A stretch of 64,000 nt of DNA from Romboutsia sp. CE17 (GTDB taxonomy: Bacteria > Bacillota > Clostridia > Peptostreptococcales > Peptostreptococcaceae). Under the pieces are notes generated by a model. The model did no database searches and was not told the origin of the DNA. It saw nothing but the letters and a program-made list of their open reading frames with translations. Every line of letters starts with the position of its first letter. The first letter of the stretch is position 1. Below are positions 39,085 through 53,684 of this stretch, piece by piece. The translations under genes were made by a program, and so were the position numbers. The stretch spans positions 2,480,001 to 2,544,000 of the forward strand of contig NZ_CP051144.1 of assembly GCF_012317385.1 (NCBI RefSeq), read 5' to 3'.

Positions 39085-40449
39085 TTACTTACTACCTCTA
39101 TTTAAAAAGTTTTCTATACAATCTAAATTATTGTAAAAATGTGTGTGAAGATATGTAGCTAGTGTGTTTTTTTTGCTATATCCGCCTTCCCATTCATCAA
39201 TAATCTTATTATCTTTTTCTTTTCTCATTATATAAGCACAAGGTTCGCTACTTTCAAATATCGAATGATGGAACTCATGTCCTTTTATAATTTGTCCTTT
39301 TTTAGCTAAAATTGTATCTTCCTTTGCTTCACCAAAGCAATAACCAAATCTCTTTAAAGATGCCGTCATCTTACTAGTCCCTTCAAATATTCCTACCATT
39401 TTATAGTTATTTTCATCTTTATCTAGCATGTTTTCGCCTAGATACATAAGTCCTCCGCATTCTGCGTATATAGGAATATTTCTTTCATGAGCTTTTATTA
39501 TAGATTCTCTCATAGATTGGTTATTATCTAACTCTTTACAAAATATTTCTGGGAATCCTCCACCGATATATATATAATCAGCTTCTGGAACTTCTTTATC
39601 TTCCATAGGACTAAAGTACTTAATTTCTAAACCTAATTTTTCTAGTAGCTCTATATTTTCTCTATAATAGAAGTTAAATGCTTTATCATAAGCTATTGCT
39701 ATGGATTTATTTTCTATTTTATTTTTTTCTATAAAGCTATCTAAACTAAAGCTACTTTCTATTTCTTCACTTTGTGATATTTCTATTATTCTATCTACAT
39801 TTATGTACTTTTCAATTTCCTCAGCTAAATTATTAAACTTAAGCTTTAGTGAATCTATTTCTACACTAGGTATAAGTCCTAGATGTCTTGATTCTAATGA
39901 GAACTCTTTATTTGGTGGAAAATACCCTAAAACTTCAACCTTAGCATAAGTTTCTATAGCTTCTTTAAGTATTTCATAATGCCCTTTAGATTTAACATTA
40001 TTTACTATAACTCCACCTATATTGACATTTTCATCTAGCATTTTATATCCAAGTACCATAGCAGCTGCCGATGCTGCCATTGCTTTTGCATTTATAACTA
40101 AAATTATAGGTGTTTTTAAAAGCTTCGAAGCATAAGAGCTTGTACAACTATCTAAATCTATTCCTAATCCATCATATAAACCCATAACACCTTCAACTAC
40201 TGATATATCGGCATCTTTTGATGCTTCATTTACTATATATTTGATTTTTTCATCATCTAACATATATGAATCTAGGTTTCTAGAGTGCCTTCCTGTTATA
40301 AATGTATGATAAGATGGATCAATATAATCAGGACCTACCTTGTATGGTTGAACTTTCATGTTTCTTTTTGTAAGTGCTTGCATTATTCCCAGGGAAATTG
40401 TTGTTTTTCCAACTCCACTGTTAGTTCCCGCAATTAAAATTTTTTTCAT
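39085..40449 (-). CDS. cbiA: Cobyrinic acid a,c-diamide synthase
   Basis: A glutamine-dependent amidase (454 aa) for the a and c carboxylates. The N-terminal ATPase domain has ILIAGTNSGVGKTTISLGI, and the C-terminal class I glutaminase-like domain has YAECGGLMYLGE (nucleophile Cys) and ATYLHTHFYN. Length matches CbiA. It lies between cbiP and cbiB. Confidence 0.95.
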   Translation of the reverse strand: MKKILIAGTNSGVGKTTISLGIMQALTKRNMKVQPYKVGPDYIDPSYHTFITGRHSRNLDSYMLDDEKIKYIVNEASKDADISVVEGVMGLYDGLGIDLDSCTSSYASKLLKTPIILVINAKAMAASAAAMVLGYKMLDENVNIGGVIVNNVKSKGHYEILKEAIETYAKVEVLGYFPPNKEFSLESRHLGLIPSVEIDSLKLKFNNLAEEIEKYINVDRIIEISQSEEIESSFSLDSFIEKNKIENKSIAIAYDKAFNFYYRENIELLEKLGLEIKYFSPMEDKEVPEADYIYIGGGFPEIFCKELDNNQSMRESIIKAHERNIPIYAECGGLMYLGENMLDKDENNYKMVGIFEGTSKMTASLKRFGYCFGEAKEDTILAKKGQIIKGHEFHHSIFESSEPCAYIMRKEKDNKIIDEWEGGYSKKNTLATYLHTHFYNNLDCIENFLNRGSK

Positions 40450-40477
40450 TTATTTCACCTAACCATTATTTTATTTT

Positions 40478-41995
40478 CTACTCATTCATTATTTCGTATA
40501 TTTTGTCTATATCTAAATGTTCTCTTAAGAAATCAGCTAACTTATCATATTCTTTTTCCTTAAATTCTTTATATGAACTTACCTTACTTTCAATTTTCTC
40601 TAAGTTTTTCATTTCTCTAATATTATTAAGTAAGCTTCTAGTAAAATCTATCTCGTCAAAAATTCCATGTAAGTATGTTCCAAATACATTTCCTTCTGAA
40701 TTTACACTACCTTCAGTGTAATTTACAACTTCGCCTAACTTTTTATATATATTATCTAAATCACTTATCTCATTACTTCTATTAGTAACGCCCATGTGTA
40801 TTTCATATCCACTAACTTTTTTACCTCCTAAGTTTTTTAGATATCCATTTAATCCTTCACAAATAGTTGCTTCTACTTGTGTTGTTGTTTTTTCTCTTTC
40901 AAATATAGTTTCCGTATCTAAAAGACCAATTCCATCATATTCTTCTATTTCACCTTCTACATGATAAGGATCTTTTAATTTTTTACCTAGCATTTGGTAT
41001 CCTCCACAAATACCAATTATTAGTTTTCCTTTTTTATGTAAAGCTTTTATTTGCTCTTCTAAACCATTTTCTCTAATGAACTTTAAGTCGTCTATTGTAC
41101 TCTTACTTCCAGGTATTATTACTATATCTGGGTTCCCTAAAGATTCTTTGTAATCAACATATCTAACACTTACATCTTCTTGAGTTTCAAATATATGAAA
41201 ATCTGTAAAGTTAGACATATGAGGTGTTCTTACTATCTCAATATGAACATCTCTTATTCCTACAGATTTTTTAAACCTTGTAGTTACGCTATCTTCATCT
41301 TCTATTTTTATATCATTATAAGGAACTACTCCTAAGACTGGAACTTTTATAATATCTTCTAACATTTTAACTCCATCTCCTAAAAGTTCTCTTCGCCCTC
41401 TAAATTTATTTATGATTACACCTTTTACTCTTTTTCTTTCCTCATCATTTAGTAAAAGCATAGTTCCTGCAAGAGATGCAAATACTCCACCTCTGTCTAT
41501 ATCTCCGACTATTATTACAGGAGCATCGGCAATGTGTGCCATCCCCATATTGGAAATATCTCTTTCTTTCAAGTTAATTTCGGCACAGCTACCTGCACCT
41601 TCCATAACTGTTATATCGTATTTATTATTAAGTTCATCAAAAGTATCTTTTAGTACATCCATCAGTTCTAGTTTATAGTCATGATACTCCGTTGATGACA
41701 TATTTCCTACAACTTTTCCTCTTACAATAACTTGGCTTTTATGGTTTCCAGATGGCTTTAATAGTATTGGATTCATGTCAGCTATTGGCTCTATTCCTGA
41801 AGCTTCTGCTTGAGAAACCTGAGCTCGACCCATTTCTAGGCCTTCTTTTGTTATAAAAGAATTCAAAGCCATATTTTGAGACTTAAAAGGAACAACCGTA
41901 TAACCATCTTGTTTAAATATCCTACATAAACCCGTTACTATTGTACTTTTACCTACATTTGATGCAGTTCCTTGTAACATTATTTTTTTGCCCAC
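40478..41995 (-). CDS. cbiP: Cobyric acid synthase
   Basis: An amidase (505 aa) that converts the b, d, e and g carboxylates to amides. It has P-loop [17 protein letters not shown], the glutaminase loop [13 protein letters not shown] and [10 protein letters not shown]. The start is GTG at 41995, nine bases after AGGA. It is the first gene after the cobalamin riboswitch and terminator, so it and the cbi/hem genes that follow are likely shut off by the end product. Confidence 0.95.
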   Translation of the reverse strand: MGKKIMLQGTASNVGKSTIVTGLCRIFKQDGYTVVPFKSQNMALNSFITKEGLEMGRAQVSQAEASGIEPIADMNPILLKPSGNHKSQVIVRGKVVGNMSSTEYHDYKLELMDVLKDTFDELNNKYDITVMEGAGSCAEINLKERDISNMGMAHIADAPVIIVGDIDRGGVFASLAGTMLLLNDEERKRVKGVIINKFRGRRELLGDGVKMLEDIIKVPVLGVVPYNDIKIEDEDSVTTRFKKSVGIRDVHIEIVRTPHMSNFTDFHIFETQEDVSVRYVDYKESLGNPDIVIIPGSKSTIDDLKFIRENGLEEQIKALHKKGKLIIGICGGYQMLGKKLKDPYHVEGEIEEYDGIGLLDTETIFEREKTTTQVEATICEGLNGYLKNLGGKKVSGYEIHMGVTNRSNEISDLDNIYKKLGEVVNYTEGSVNSEGNVFGTYLHGIFDEIDFTRSLLNNIREMKNLEKIESKVSSYKEFKEKEYDKLADFLREHLDIDKIYEIMNE

Positions 41996-42059
41996 TATAC
42001 CACTTCCTCTTTTCTTATAATTTAAACTCGGGCTATAAGAAACTATTTTTCTAAATATT

Positions 42060-42096
42060 AAAAAAAGTCCGAATTTTATAGTTTTCGGACCTTTTT
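42060..42096 (-). terminator. Riboswitch-controlled terminator before cbiP
   Basis: GTCCGAAAACTAT and its partner TTCGGAC form a stem (42067-42090) followed on the minus strand by T7. It lies between the cobalamin aptamer and cbiP, the expected place for the expression platform of an OFF switch. Confidence 0.8.
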
Positions 42097-42119
42097 ATTT
42101 ACACAATATATTAAATAAA

Positions 42120-42295
42120 AACTTCACCCCGAAGACTCTATTATAAAATTAACTTAGGCAGGTCTCCTGGCTTAACTTCATCCTACTCCTACTCCTTCCC
42201 ATCAAATATGACAGTGGTTTATAATAGTTTCGTCGGTTTCACAGTAGCGGGGGCTGCAAAGGAATTTACCTTTTTCCCTTTTAATCTTAATTTAA
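42120..42295 (-). promoter_or_regulatory. Cobalamin riboswitch
   Basis: Reading leftward, the element has the conserved GCAGCCCCCGCTACTGTGA core, then CCACTG and GGGAAGG, and the B12 box GCCAGGAGACCTGCCT (42154-42169). These are in canonical order. The terminator at 42060-42096 follows. It should reduce transcription of cbiP through hemB when adenosylcobalamin is plentiful. The cobT-cobU-cobS-cobC genes are upstream of it and escape this control. Confidence 0.95.
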
Positions 42296-42366
42296 CAAAT
42301 AAGAACCTAATTAATCTTATATTCAATTTTAATTCTTTAAAAATTAGCTTAGCTTAAATAATTTTG

Positions 42367-42975
42367 TCAGCTATTTAAAAAGCTAGTATTATTCATATTA
42401 TTTATTACAGCAAATCCATTGTCTATCTCTAAAGTAGTAACCGAGCAGTTGTCTATTCTAAAGTTCCAATGGTAATTATACGAATTTGATATTAAATAAG
42501 TTAAAATATTTCTTATAGTTCCTCCATGAGAACAAATAAGAATATTTTTATTATCATTGTTATTAACTATATCTTTAATTTCTTTTACTACTCTATTATA
42601 AGAGTCTACTAAACTTTCACCATTTGGATATCTATAATTATATCCTTCATCTATCATCTTCTGAAATTCATCAGGATATCTATCCTTTATTTCATTAAAG
42701 TCTAATCCTTCGAAATCACCAAAGCTGATTTCTTTTAAAGTATCTTTTTCTATTATCTCCATATTTCTTTCTTGTGCTATTTCTTCTACAGTATACTTTG
42801 TTCTCGAAGATGTTGTTGTATAAATTTTATCTATTTTTTCTAATTGCAAAAATTTATTTAAATCTTTTATTTGTTTTTTACCTTCTTCACTCAGTATACT
42901 GTCTATATGTCCAGATAACTTACACCCTTTGTTATCTTCAGTAATAGCATGTCTTACTAATATTAATTTTAGCAT
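42367..42975 (-). CDS. cobC: Probable alpha-ribazole-5'-phosphate phosphatase
   Basis: A histidine phosphatase (202 aa) with the catalytic RH motif LILVRHAITEDNKG and the second histidine in ICSHGGTIRN. In this context it should dephosphorylate alpha-ribazole phosphate or cobalamin-5'-phosphate in the nucleotide loop steps. Sequence alone would allow a phosphoglycerate mutase-like role; the position after cobS and cobU supports CobC. Confidence 0.85.
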   Translation of the reverse strand: MLKLILVRHAITEDNKGCKLSGHIDSILSEEGKKQIKDLNKFLQLEKIDKIYTTTSSRTKYTVEEIAQERNMEIIEKDTLKEISFGDFEGLDFNEIKDRYPDEFQKMIDEGYNYRYPNGESLVDSYNRVVKEIKDIVNNNDNKNILICSHGGTIRNILTYLISNSYNYHWNFRIDNCSVTTLEIDNGFAVINNMNNTSFLNS

Positions 42976-42995
42976 AATCTCTCCTTATTTTAAGA

Positions 42996-43769
42996 CTAAA
43001 CTACAAAGGTTAACGCTATATATATGTATATTAAATATATAAGCTCCGATAATTCTATACTACAACCTAATATATCCCCAGTTACTCCCTCTATTTTCTT
43101 ATAAACGTGATTTTTAAATATAACATTATATAAGAAAACTATTGGTACAGAAATTAATATGCTTATTAATACTAAATTTGTTGAAGCAAATATAAATTTT
43201 GATATTAATCCTAACATAACTAGTGAATATAGTGTAGCACCTGAAAACATTCCTAATGAACATTTTCCTATAAATAAATTTCCTAATCCATTTTTTCTAG
43301 GAGTAACAGTTTTATAAGTTAAAACTAAAACACCAAGTCTACCTAAAATAGGCATAAACATTACAATCCATAAGAAACCTTTATTTATAATACTGTATAT
43401 AAACCCTATTTTAAATAGTAATAAAAATATTACTGCTAAAAGCGAATTAGTTCCAAGTCTTGAATCTTTCATTATTTCTAACATTTTTTCTTTATCTCTA
43501 TAACTATACAAAGCATCAAAAGTATCACCTAAACCATCTAAGTGTAATCCACCAGTAAGAATTACTGCACTTAATGTAATTATCAATGAACTTATAAATG
43601 GGTCAAATATTTTTAATGCTATTGTTCCAATTAAAAATTCTAACACTCCAAGTACTAATCCTACTAAAGGAAAGTAAGTTAAAGTTTTATGAAATTCTTT
43701 ATCAAAGCCAGTATTTATATTTATGGGAATTCTAGTCATAAATTGTAGTATTGAAATAAATCTTTTCAT
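42996..43769 (-). CDS. cobS: Cobalamin-5'-phosphate synthase
   Basis: A multi-pass membrane enzyme (257 aa) that joins adenosyl-GDP-cobinamide to alpha-ribazole (phosphate). The motif GGLHLDGLGDTFDALYSYRD carries the metal-binding aspartates, and DSRLGTNSLLAV follows, both typical of CobS/CobV. It is encoded between cobU and cobC with tiny gaps. Confidence 0.95.
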   Translation of the reverse strand: MKRFISILQFMTRIPININTGFDKEFHKTLTYFPLVGLVLGVLEFLIGTIALKIFDPFISSLIITLSAVILTGGLHLDGLGDTFDALYSYRDKEKMLEIMKDSRLGTNSLLAVIFLLLFKIGFIYSIINKGFLWIVMFMPILGRLGVLVLTYKTVTPRKNGLGNLFIGKCSLGMFSGATLYSLVMLGLISKFIFASTNLVLISILISVPIVFLYNVIFKNHVYKKIEGVTGDILGCSIELSELIYLIYIYIALTFVV

Positions 43770-43771
43770 AG

Positions 43772-44332
43772 CTATCCCTTTATCTTCATAGGTATACCAC
43801 TTACTACAAAGTGAACTTCATCACTTCTTGAGGCTATAAGTTGATTTATTCTACCTACAATATCAGAGTAGATTCTACTAAGCTTGTTTCCTGGAACAAC
43901 TCCCATTCCAATTTCGTTTGTAACCATTACAAAATATAAATCTGTTGCTTTTACTTCATCTAATAGTTTATTTACTTGGTCTTTTATGTATAATTCTAAA
44001 GCATTTATTTCTTCTTGATTTGCATTATCTACATTAATATCAGAGTTGAACATTAAATTATTAACTAATAATGTCACACAGTCTAATATTACAGTTTCAT
44101 GTTCCTTGCTTATTTCTTGGATTATAGAATATATATTCTTATAAATCTCATAAGTTTTCCACTCTGAAGGTCTACTGTTTTTGTGTTTTTTTACTCTAGC
44201 TTTCATCTCATCATCAAAAGGTATTGATGTTGCTATATAAGCTGTTTTATTATTTCTATCTTTGCATAGTGATTCTGCAAAGCTGCTTTTTCCTGATCTT
44301 GCACCACCGGTAACTAGAATAATCTTACTCAT
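43772..44332 (-). CDS. cobU: Adenosylcobinamide kinase / guanylyltransferase
   Basis: A bifunctional P-loop enzyme (186 aa) that phosphorylates cobinamide and adds GMP. It has ILVTGGARSGKSSFAESL, the guanylylation-site region DEMKARVKKHKNSRP, and EIGMGVVPGNKLSRIYSDIVGR split across the later part. It ends 2 bp before cobS starts. Confidence 0.95.
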   Translation of the reverse strand: MSKIILVTGGARSGKSSFAESLCKDRNNKTAYIATSIPFDDEMKARVKKHKNSRPSEWKTYEIYKNIYSIIQEISKEHETVILDCVTLLVNNLMFNSDINVDNANQEEINALELYIKDQVNKLLDEVKATDLYFVMVTNEIGMGVVPGNKLSRIYSDIVGRINQLIASRSDEVHFVVSGIPMKIKG

Positions 44333-44353
44333 ACTAATTCTCCTTAATTCTAC

Positions 44354-45421
44354 TTATCTTCCTAACATATCAATTTCATCATATGTAACCATATTTTTAT
44401 ATGTAAAATTGCAAGCTTCTATTATATTAAATGCAAGTGCTGCTCCGCTTCCTTCACCTAATCTCATATCCATATTTAAAACTGGGCTTAATTTGATTAT
44501 TTCTAAAGCTTTTTGAGTTCCTGGCTCTGCTGATAGATGTGAACCTATCATATAATCTCTAGTAATTGGATTTATTACATATGCAAGTAATGCCGCTGCA
44601 TAAGATATGAATCCATCTATAACTACTGGAGTTTTATTCGCACTACACCCTAAGATTACTCCTGCCATCGCACCTATTTCAAATCCACCTACTTTAGCTA
44701 GTATATCTATACCATCTTTAGGATTTGGCTGATTTAATTTTATCGAATTTCTTATTACATCTGCTTTATGCTTTAATCTTTCTTTTTTCAATCCAGCACC
44801 TATTCCAGTTATTTCTTGAGGGTCACATTCACCTATTACAGATATTATTGCTGTACTTGGTGTAGTATTACAAATTCCCATTTCTCCAATACCTACAACA
44901 GTATATCCTTCTTCTATGGATTTTTGGGCCATCTCTATACCTATTTCTAAGCATCTTATCGCCTCTTCTCTACTCATAGCCGGTCCTTTTGCCATATTCG
45001 AAGTACACTTTCTTATTTTATAATCCAGTACACCCTCCATTTTTTCATCTGTATTTATACCAACATCAACTGCAACTACATCAGCACCAACAAACTTTGC
45101 TATAGTTCCTACACCACATTTTCCATTAGCAAAGTTAGGAAACTGAAGTTTCGTTATCTCTTGTGGATCTGGAGCTACACCTTCTTCATAAACACCATGA
45201 TCTGCGCCAAAAGCTATGATGACTTTTTTTGATGTATCATAGAATTTGCTTCTATAAATTCCCGCAAGCTGTACACATATGTCTTCCATTTTACCTAAGC
45301 TCCCTTGAGGCTTTGCTTGTCTATCTAGTCTATGTCTCGCTGCTTTTATAGATTCCTCATCTAGCGGTGCTATATTTTTTAAGGTTTCCTCTAGCATTGA
45401 TGTACTTTCCAATATACTCAT
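44354..45421 (-). CDS. cobT: Nicotinate-nucleotide:DMB phosphoribosyltransferase
   Basis: This enzyme (355 aa) activates the lower-ligand base as an alpha-ribotide. It shows RLDRQAKPQGSLGKMED, AFGADHGVYEEGV, GEMGICNTTPSTA and the catalytic Glu region MRLGEGSGAALAF. A GTG at 45433 overlaps the AAGGAG site itself, so I use the ATG at 45421 with 11-bp spacing. Which lower-ligand base is used cannot be read from the sequence; no bza genes are seen. Confidence 0.94.
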   Translation of the reverse strand: MSILESTSMLEETLKNIAPLDEESIKAARHRLDRQAKPQGSLGKMEDICVQLAGIYRSKFYDTSKKVIIAFGADHGVYEEGVAPDPQEITKLQFPNFANGKCGVGTIAKFVGADVVAVDVGINTDEKMEGVLDYKIRKCTSNMAKGPAMSREEAIRCLEIGIEMAQKSIEEGYTVVGIGEMGICNTTPSTAIISVIGECDPQEITGIGAGLKKERLKHKADVIRNSIKLNQPNPKDGIDILAKVGGFEIGAMAGVILGCSANKTPVVIDGFISYAAALLAYVINPITRDYMIGSHLSAEPGTQKALEIIKLSPVLNMDMRLGEGSGAALAFNIIEACNFTYKNMVTYDEIDMLGR

Positions 45422-45460
45422 CTTATTGTTCACTCCTTATATGGTATTATTACAAAATTT

Positions 45461-45486
45461 AACCTAGCCAAAAGGCTAGGTTTTTT
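45461..45486. terminator. Hairpin upstream of cobT
   Basis: AACCTAGCC and GGCTAGGTT form a perfect 9-bp stem with a 4-nt loop. The T6 run lies on the plus-strand side, but no rightward gene is here. On the minus strand the trailer is AAATTTTG, a weak T-run. It lies after hemL, 40 bp before cobT, and could attenuate or process the hemA-hemL-cobT transcript. Confidence 0.5.
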
Positions 45487-45640
45487 AACAGCTTTATTTT
45501 GCCTAGTCTGATTTTCAACATAAGATGATATTTTCTTATAAAATACTTTAACCTAATGTAAATATTCTTCATTATAATTATATATCCTCTTAAATGATTT
45601 CAAAACTAAGTTAAAAATTTTATTTTATACATTTATTTTT

Positions 45641-46936
45641 CTATAAATTGTGTGATACCTTTAATGCTTCATAGTTAGCTTTTATAGTATTTTCTATATC
45701 TTCATCTGTATGAGCGTTTGATAAGAACATAGCTTCATATTGGCTTGGTCCAACAAGTATTCCTCTTTCTAATAATTCTTTAAAGTATAAGTTGAACTTT
45801 TCTATATCACATTTTTTAGCATCATCATAACTTTCTACAGGCCCTTTTGTAAAGAATAAGCATACTAAAGAACCAGCTCTATTTACTGTATAATCTAAGC
45901 CTAATTTTTTTAAGTTAGCTTTTATACCATCTTCTAAATTCTTAGCTTTTCTTTCTAACTCAGTGTAAATTTGAGGATTATCCCTTAATATCTCTAAATT
46001 CTTTTTACCCATATACATTGCTAGTGGATTCCCTGATAAAGTACCTGCTTGATATACAGGACCTACAGGAGAAACTACATCCATTATTTCTTTTTTACCA
46101 CCATAAGCGCCAACTGGAAGACCTGCTCCTATTATCTTACCGAAGCATACCATATCTGGATTTACACCAAAGTAATCTGGTGAACTATTATAGCTTATTC
46201 TAAATCCTGTTATAACCTCATCAAAAATTAAAACTGCACCATATTCTGTACATAATTCTCTAAGAAGTTCTATGAACTCTTGCTTACCTTTAACTAATCC
46301 CATATTTCCAGAGATCGTTTCTACTATTACTGCAGCAATTTCATTTCCTTGTTCTTTAAATACTCTTCTTAAATCATCTAAATCATTATACTTAGCTACT
46401 AAGGTATGCTTTACAACATCATCAGGAACACCTGGACTTGTTGGTACTCCATAAGTTAAAGTACCAGAGCCTGATTGAACTAATAATGCATCTGAGTGAC
46501 CATGATAGCATCCTTCAAACTTTAGTATCTTATTTCTTCCAGTATATCCTCTAGCTACCCTTAAAGCACTCATTGTTGCTTCTGTTCCAGAATTAACCAT
46601 TCTAACTTGATCTATTGCTGGATATGCATCAACTATTATCTTTGCCATCTCAACCTCTATTTCTGTTGGAACACCAAAGCTAGTGCCTCTTCTTACAACT
46701 TCTTCTATACCTTCTGTTAATTCCTTTGGTGAATGTCCTAACATAAGTGGACCCCAAGAACATATATAATCAATATACTCATTTCCATCTACATCATATA
46801 TTTTACTTCCATGAGCATGGTCTACAAATATTGGGCTAAGTCCAACTGATTTAAATGCTCTAACTGGACTATTTACTCCACCTGGTATATATTCTACTGC
46901 TTCTTCGTATAATTTAACTGATTTTTCATGCTTCAT
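45641..46936 (-). CDS. hemL: Glutamate-1-semialdehyde 2,1-aminomutase
   Basis: A PLP enzyme (431 aa) that makes 5-aminolevulinate from glutamate semialdehyde. It has PGGVNSPVRAF, VNSGTEATMSALRVARG, and the PLP lysine in CFGKIIGAGLPVGAYGG. GGAGG is 8 bases before the ATG at 46936; the ATG six bases upstream is too close. It follows hemA by 18 bp, forming the C5 route. Confidence 0.96.
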   Translation of the reverse strand: MKHEKSVKLYEEAVEYIPGGVNSPVRAFKSVGLSPIFVDHAHGSKIYDVDGNEYIDYICSWGPLMLGHSPKELTEGIEEVVRRGTSFGVPTEIEVEMAKIIVDAYPAIDQVRMVNSGTEATMSALRVARGYTGRNKILKFEGCYHGHSDALLVQSGSGTLTYGVPTSPGVPDDVVKHTLVAKYNDLDDLRRVFKEQGNEIAAVIVETISGNMGLVKGKQEFIELLRELCTEYGAVLIFDEVITGFRISYNSSPDYFGVNPDMVCFGKIIGAGLPVGAYGGKKEIMDVVSPVGPVYQAGTLSGNPLAMYMGKKNLEILRDNPQIYTELERKAKNLEDGIKANLKKLGLDYTVNRAGSLVCLFFTKGPVESYDDAKKCDIEKFNLYFKELLERGILVGPSQYEAMFLSNAHTDEDIENTIKANYEALKVSHNL

Positions 46937-46954
46937 TTGCATATCCTCCCATGA

Positions 46955-48190
46955 TTAAATTTCAAATAATTCCTCTATCAATTTTATGTATTCTTCCCTC
47001 TTACCTTTGTCTTTTACTTGTTTTAAGTTAAGTATAGGTTCTCTAACAAGTCTTTTTAAAGCAGATGCTATCATCTTATCTATAAGTTTTTTATCCTTTG
47101 AATTAAGATCCACTTTTCTATAAATGTAATCTAAAGTATCTTCTCTTATTTCAGAACATCTTTCATTTAAAGATTTAATCGTTGGATCTATATCAGCTAT
47201 ATCTAACCAATCCATAAATTCTGTAATCTTATCATTTATAGTATGCTTACCTATCTCTGCTAGTTCATGTCTTTTACTATCGTTTTTATCATGTATTATT
47301 TTTAAATCATCTATATCATAAACTTCTATGTTTTCAAATTCATTTATTTTAGGGTCTATATCTCTTGGAAGGGCAATATCCATCATATATATTTTATGAT
47401 CTATTTTCGGCATGTCTTCTGATTTTAAAACTGTATGTGGTGAAGCCGTTGCACTTATAACAATATCAACTTTTTTAAGAATTTCGTGTCTATCTTCATA
47501 ATTTATAATATTAACATTTTCAAAATCATCTTCTATATTACCGCATTTTCCATGACTTCTATTTGCTAAATATATAGTTCCTATTTTTTCTTCTCTTAAA
47601 TGAGTCATAGCTAATTTGCTCATCTTACCGAATCCAACTACTAAAGCATCTTTACCTTCTAATGTATTCAATTTTTCTTTTAATAACTTAATTCCAATAT
47701 AACTTATTGATAATGGTTGTTGGGATATTTTTGTAGTGCTTTTTATTTCCTTAGCTGTAGTAACTGCTTCTCTAAATAGCTTGTTGAATACCTTTTTACT
47801 CGCACCTAATTTCATTGAAAATTCGTGAGCATCTTTTACTTGACCTAAAATTTGGTCCTCTCCTAAAACTATTGAATCTAGTCCTGAAGTAACTTCAAAG
47901 AGATGATTTATCGCTTGTTTGCCTGATTTAGAAAATAAATATGATTTTATATCTTCCTCATTAAAGTAATCTTTATAAAAGTCTTCTACTACATTAATTT
48001 TTTCTTCTATATTAGTAGCTCTAATATAGATTTCACTTCTGTTACATGTTGATAATATCACAATTTCGCTAATATCCTTATCCAATAATGTATTTATAGC
48101 CTCTATCTTTCTTGTGTCAGTAAATGATACTTTTTCCCTAATACTTATTGGAGCTAAATTATGATTTACACCTATAACTCCTATATCCAT
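46955..48190 (-). CDS. hemA: Glutamyl-tRNA reductase
   Basis: This NADPH enzyme (411 aa) reduces glutamyl-tRNA to glutamate semialdehyde. It has GVNHNLAPISIREKV, the nucleophile Cys in ILSTCNRSEIYI, GLDSIVLGEDQILGQVKDA, and a Rossmann domain (VVGFGKMSKLAM). The ATG at 48190 is 6 bases after GGAGG; the ATG at 48205 precedes the site. It is the first gene of the 24-gene tetrapyrrole run. Confidence 0.96.
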   Translation of the reverse strand: MDIGVIGVNHNLAPISIREKVSFTDTRKIEAINTLLDKDISEIVILSTCNRSEIYIRATNIEEKINVVEDFYKDYFNEEDIKSYLFSKSGKQAINHLFEVTSGLDSIVLGEDQILGQVKDAHEFSMKLGASKKVFNKLFREAVTTAKEIKSTTKISQQPLSISYIGIKLLKEKLNTLEGKDALVVGFGKMSKLAMTHLREEKIGTIYLANRSHGKCGNIEDDFENVNIINYEDRHEILKKVDIVISATASPHTVLKSEDMPKIDHKIYMMDIALPRDIDPKINEFENIEVYDIDDLKIIHDKNDSKRHELAEIGKHTINDKITEFMDWLDIADIDPTIKSLNERCSEIREDTLDYIYRKVDLNSKDKKLIDKMIASALKRLVREPILNLKQVKDKGKREEYIKLIEELFEI

Positions 48191-48233
48191 AGCCGACCTC
48201 CACATAATATCTTAATTTATATTCCCTATTATT

Positions 48234-48264
48234 AGTATACATCAAATTAAGTTTATTTGTAAAT
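48234..48264 (-). promoter_or_regulatory. Candidate hemA promoter
   Basis: Leftward extended -10 TGGTATACT with TATACT at 48234-48239, and TTTACA at 48259-48264, spacer 19 bp. The extended -10 can make up for the long spacer. It lies between the 5S rRNA gene and hemA. Confidence 0.45.
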
Positions 48265-48299
48265 TTTTACATATGTCTTGTATAAATAAAAAAAGATTA

Positions 48300-48416
<117 letters not shown>

Positions 48417-48462
48417 AATCTTTCGATTAACTTATTATTAAGTTATTTAGAGTTAATACTCT

Positions 48463-48498
48463 GAAAACTGCATATCATTTAGATTTTATCATTTAAAT
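48463..48498 (-). other. 23S processing stem, 3' arm
   Basis: GAAAACTGCATA at 48463-48474, with ATCATTTAA farther along, complements TATGCAGTTTTC (51531-51542) and TTAAATGAT (51504-51512) upstream of the 23S gene. The arms can pair around the whole 23S rRNA as an RNase III-type processing stem. Confidence 0.6.
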
Positions 48499-48499
48499 T

Positions 48500-53160
<4,661 letters not shown>

Positions 53161-53255
53161 ATTTGTTTCCTTTGCTCAGACTAATCATTATCTGAATATC
53201 TGGCTTGGTTGTTTGTGTTTAATTCTTATAAAAGAATTTAAGTTATATAAATTAA

Positions 53256-53271
53256 CCTACTGTTTAATTTT
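53256..53271 (-). other. 16S processing stem, 5' arm
   Basis: A 16-bp sequence in the 16S leader that is the exact reverse complement of 51630-51645 in the spacer. Together they can fold around the 16S rRNA for precursor cleavage. Confidence 0.65.
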
Positions 53272-53296
53272 CAAAGTTCATTTTCTCGACTTACTT

Positions 53297-53325
53297 ATCT
53301 TACCAGGTTGTTACCCCTTAGTCAA
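53297..53325 (-). promoter_or_regulatory. rRNA promoter P2
   Basis: Leftward TTGACT (53320-53325), a 17-bp spacer and TAAGAT (53297-53302), about 140 bp before the 16S gene. Confidence 0.7.
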
Positions 53326-53372
53326 GACTTTCTTTCGTTTTATTTTTCGTCTGTATCTCTCGGACAAGTAAT

Positions 53373-53401
53373 ACTTTACCACTATATTTCAAACCGGTCA
53401 A
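53373..53401 (-). promoter_or_regulatory. rRNA promoter P1
   Basis: Leftward TTGACC (53396-53401), a 17-bp spacer and TAAAGT (53373-53378), 76 bp upstream of P2. An A-rich stretch just upstream could act as an UP element. The DNA from 53402 to 53684 shows no gene. Confidence 0.7.
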
Positions 53402-53684
53402 TACCTTTTTTAATTTTTTTCATATCTTTTTATATTAATAATGTAAAACACATATACAATTCAGTTATATGCTCATTATACAGAATACACCATTTTACTA
53501 TTTTTTAATTCTTAACCACCTTAGTTTGATATTCAAAACTTTTCAATAAATTAACTAGAATCTTTAATTTTATAGAGTATAATAGTACTATAATTATATT
53601 ATTGGAATTATTTTACTTATTCATAGAAATATAAAGTAAAGTATTTCAATTTAAAACTAACATTTCAATTCGGAGGTTATATTT

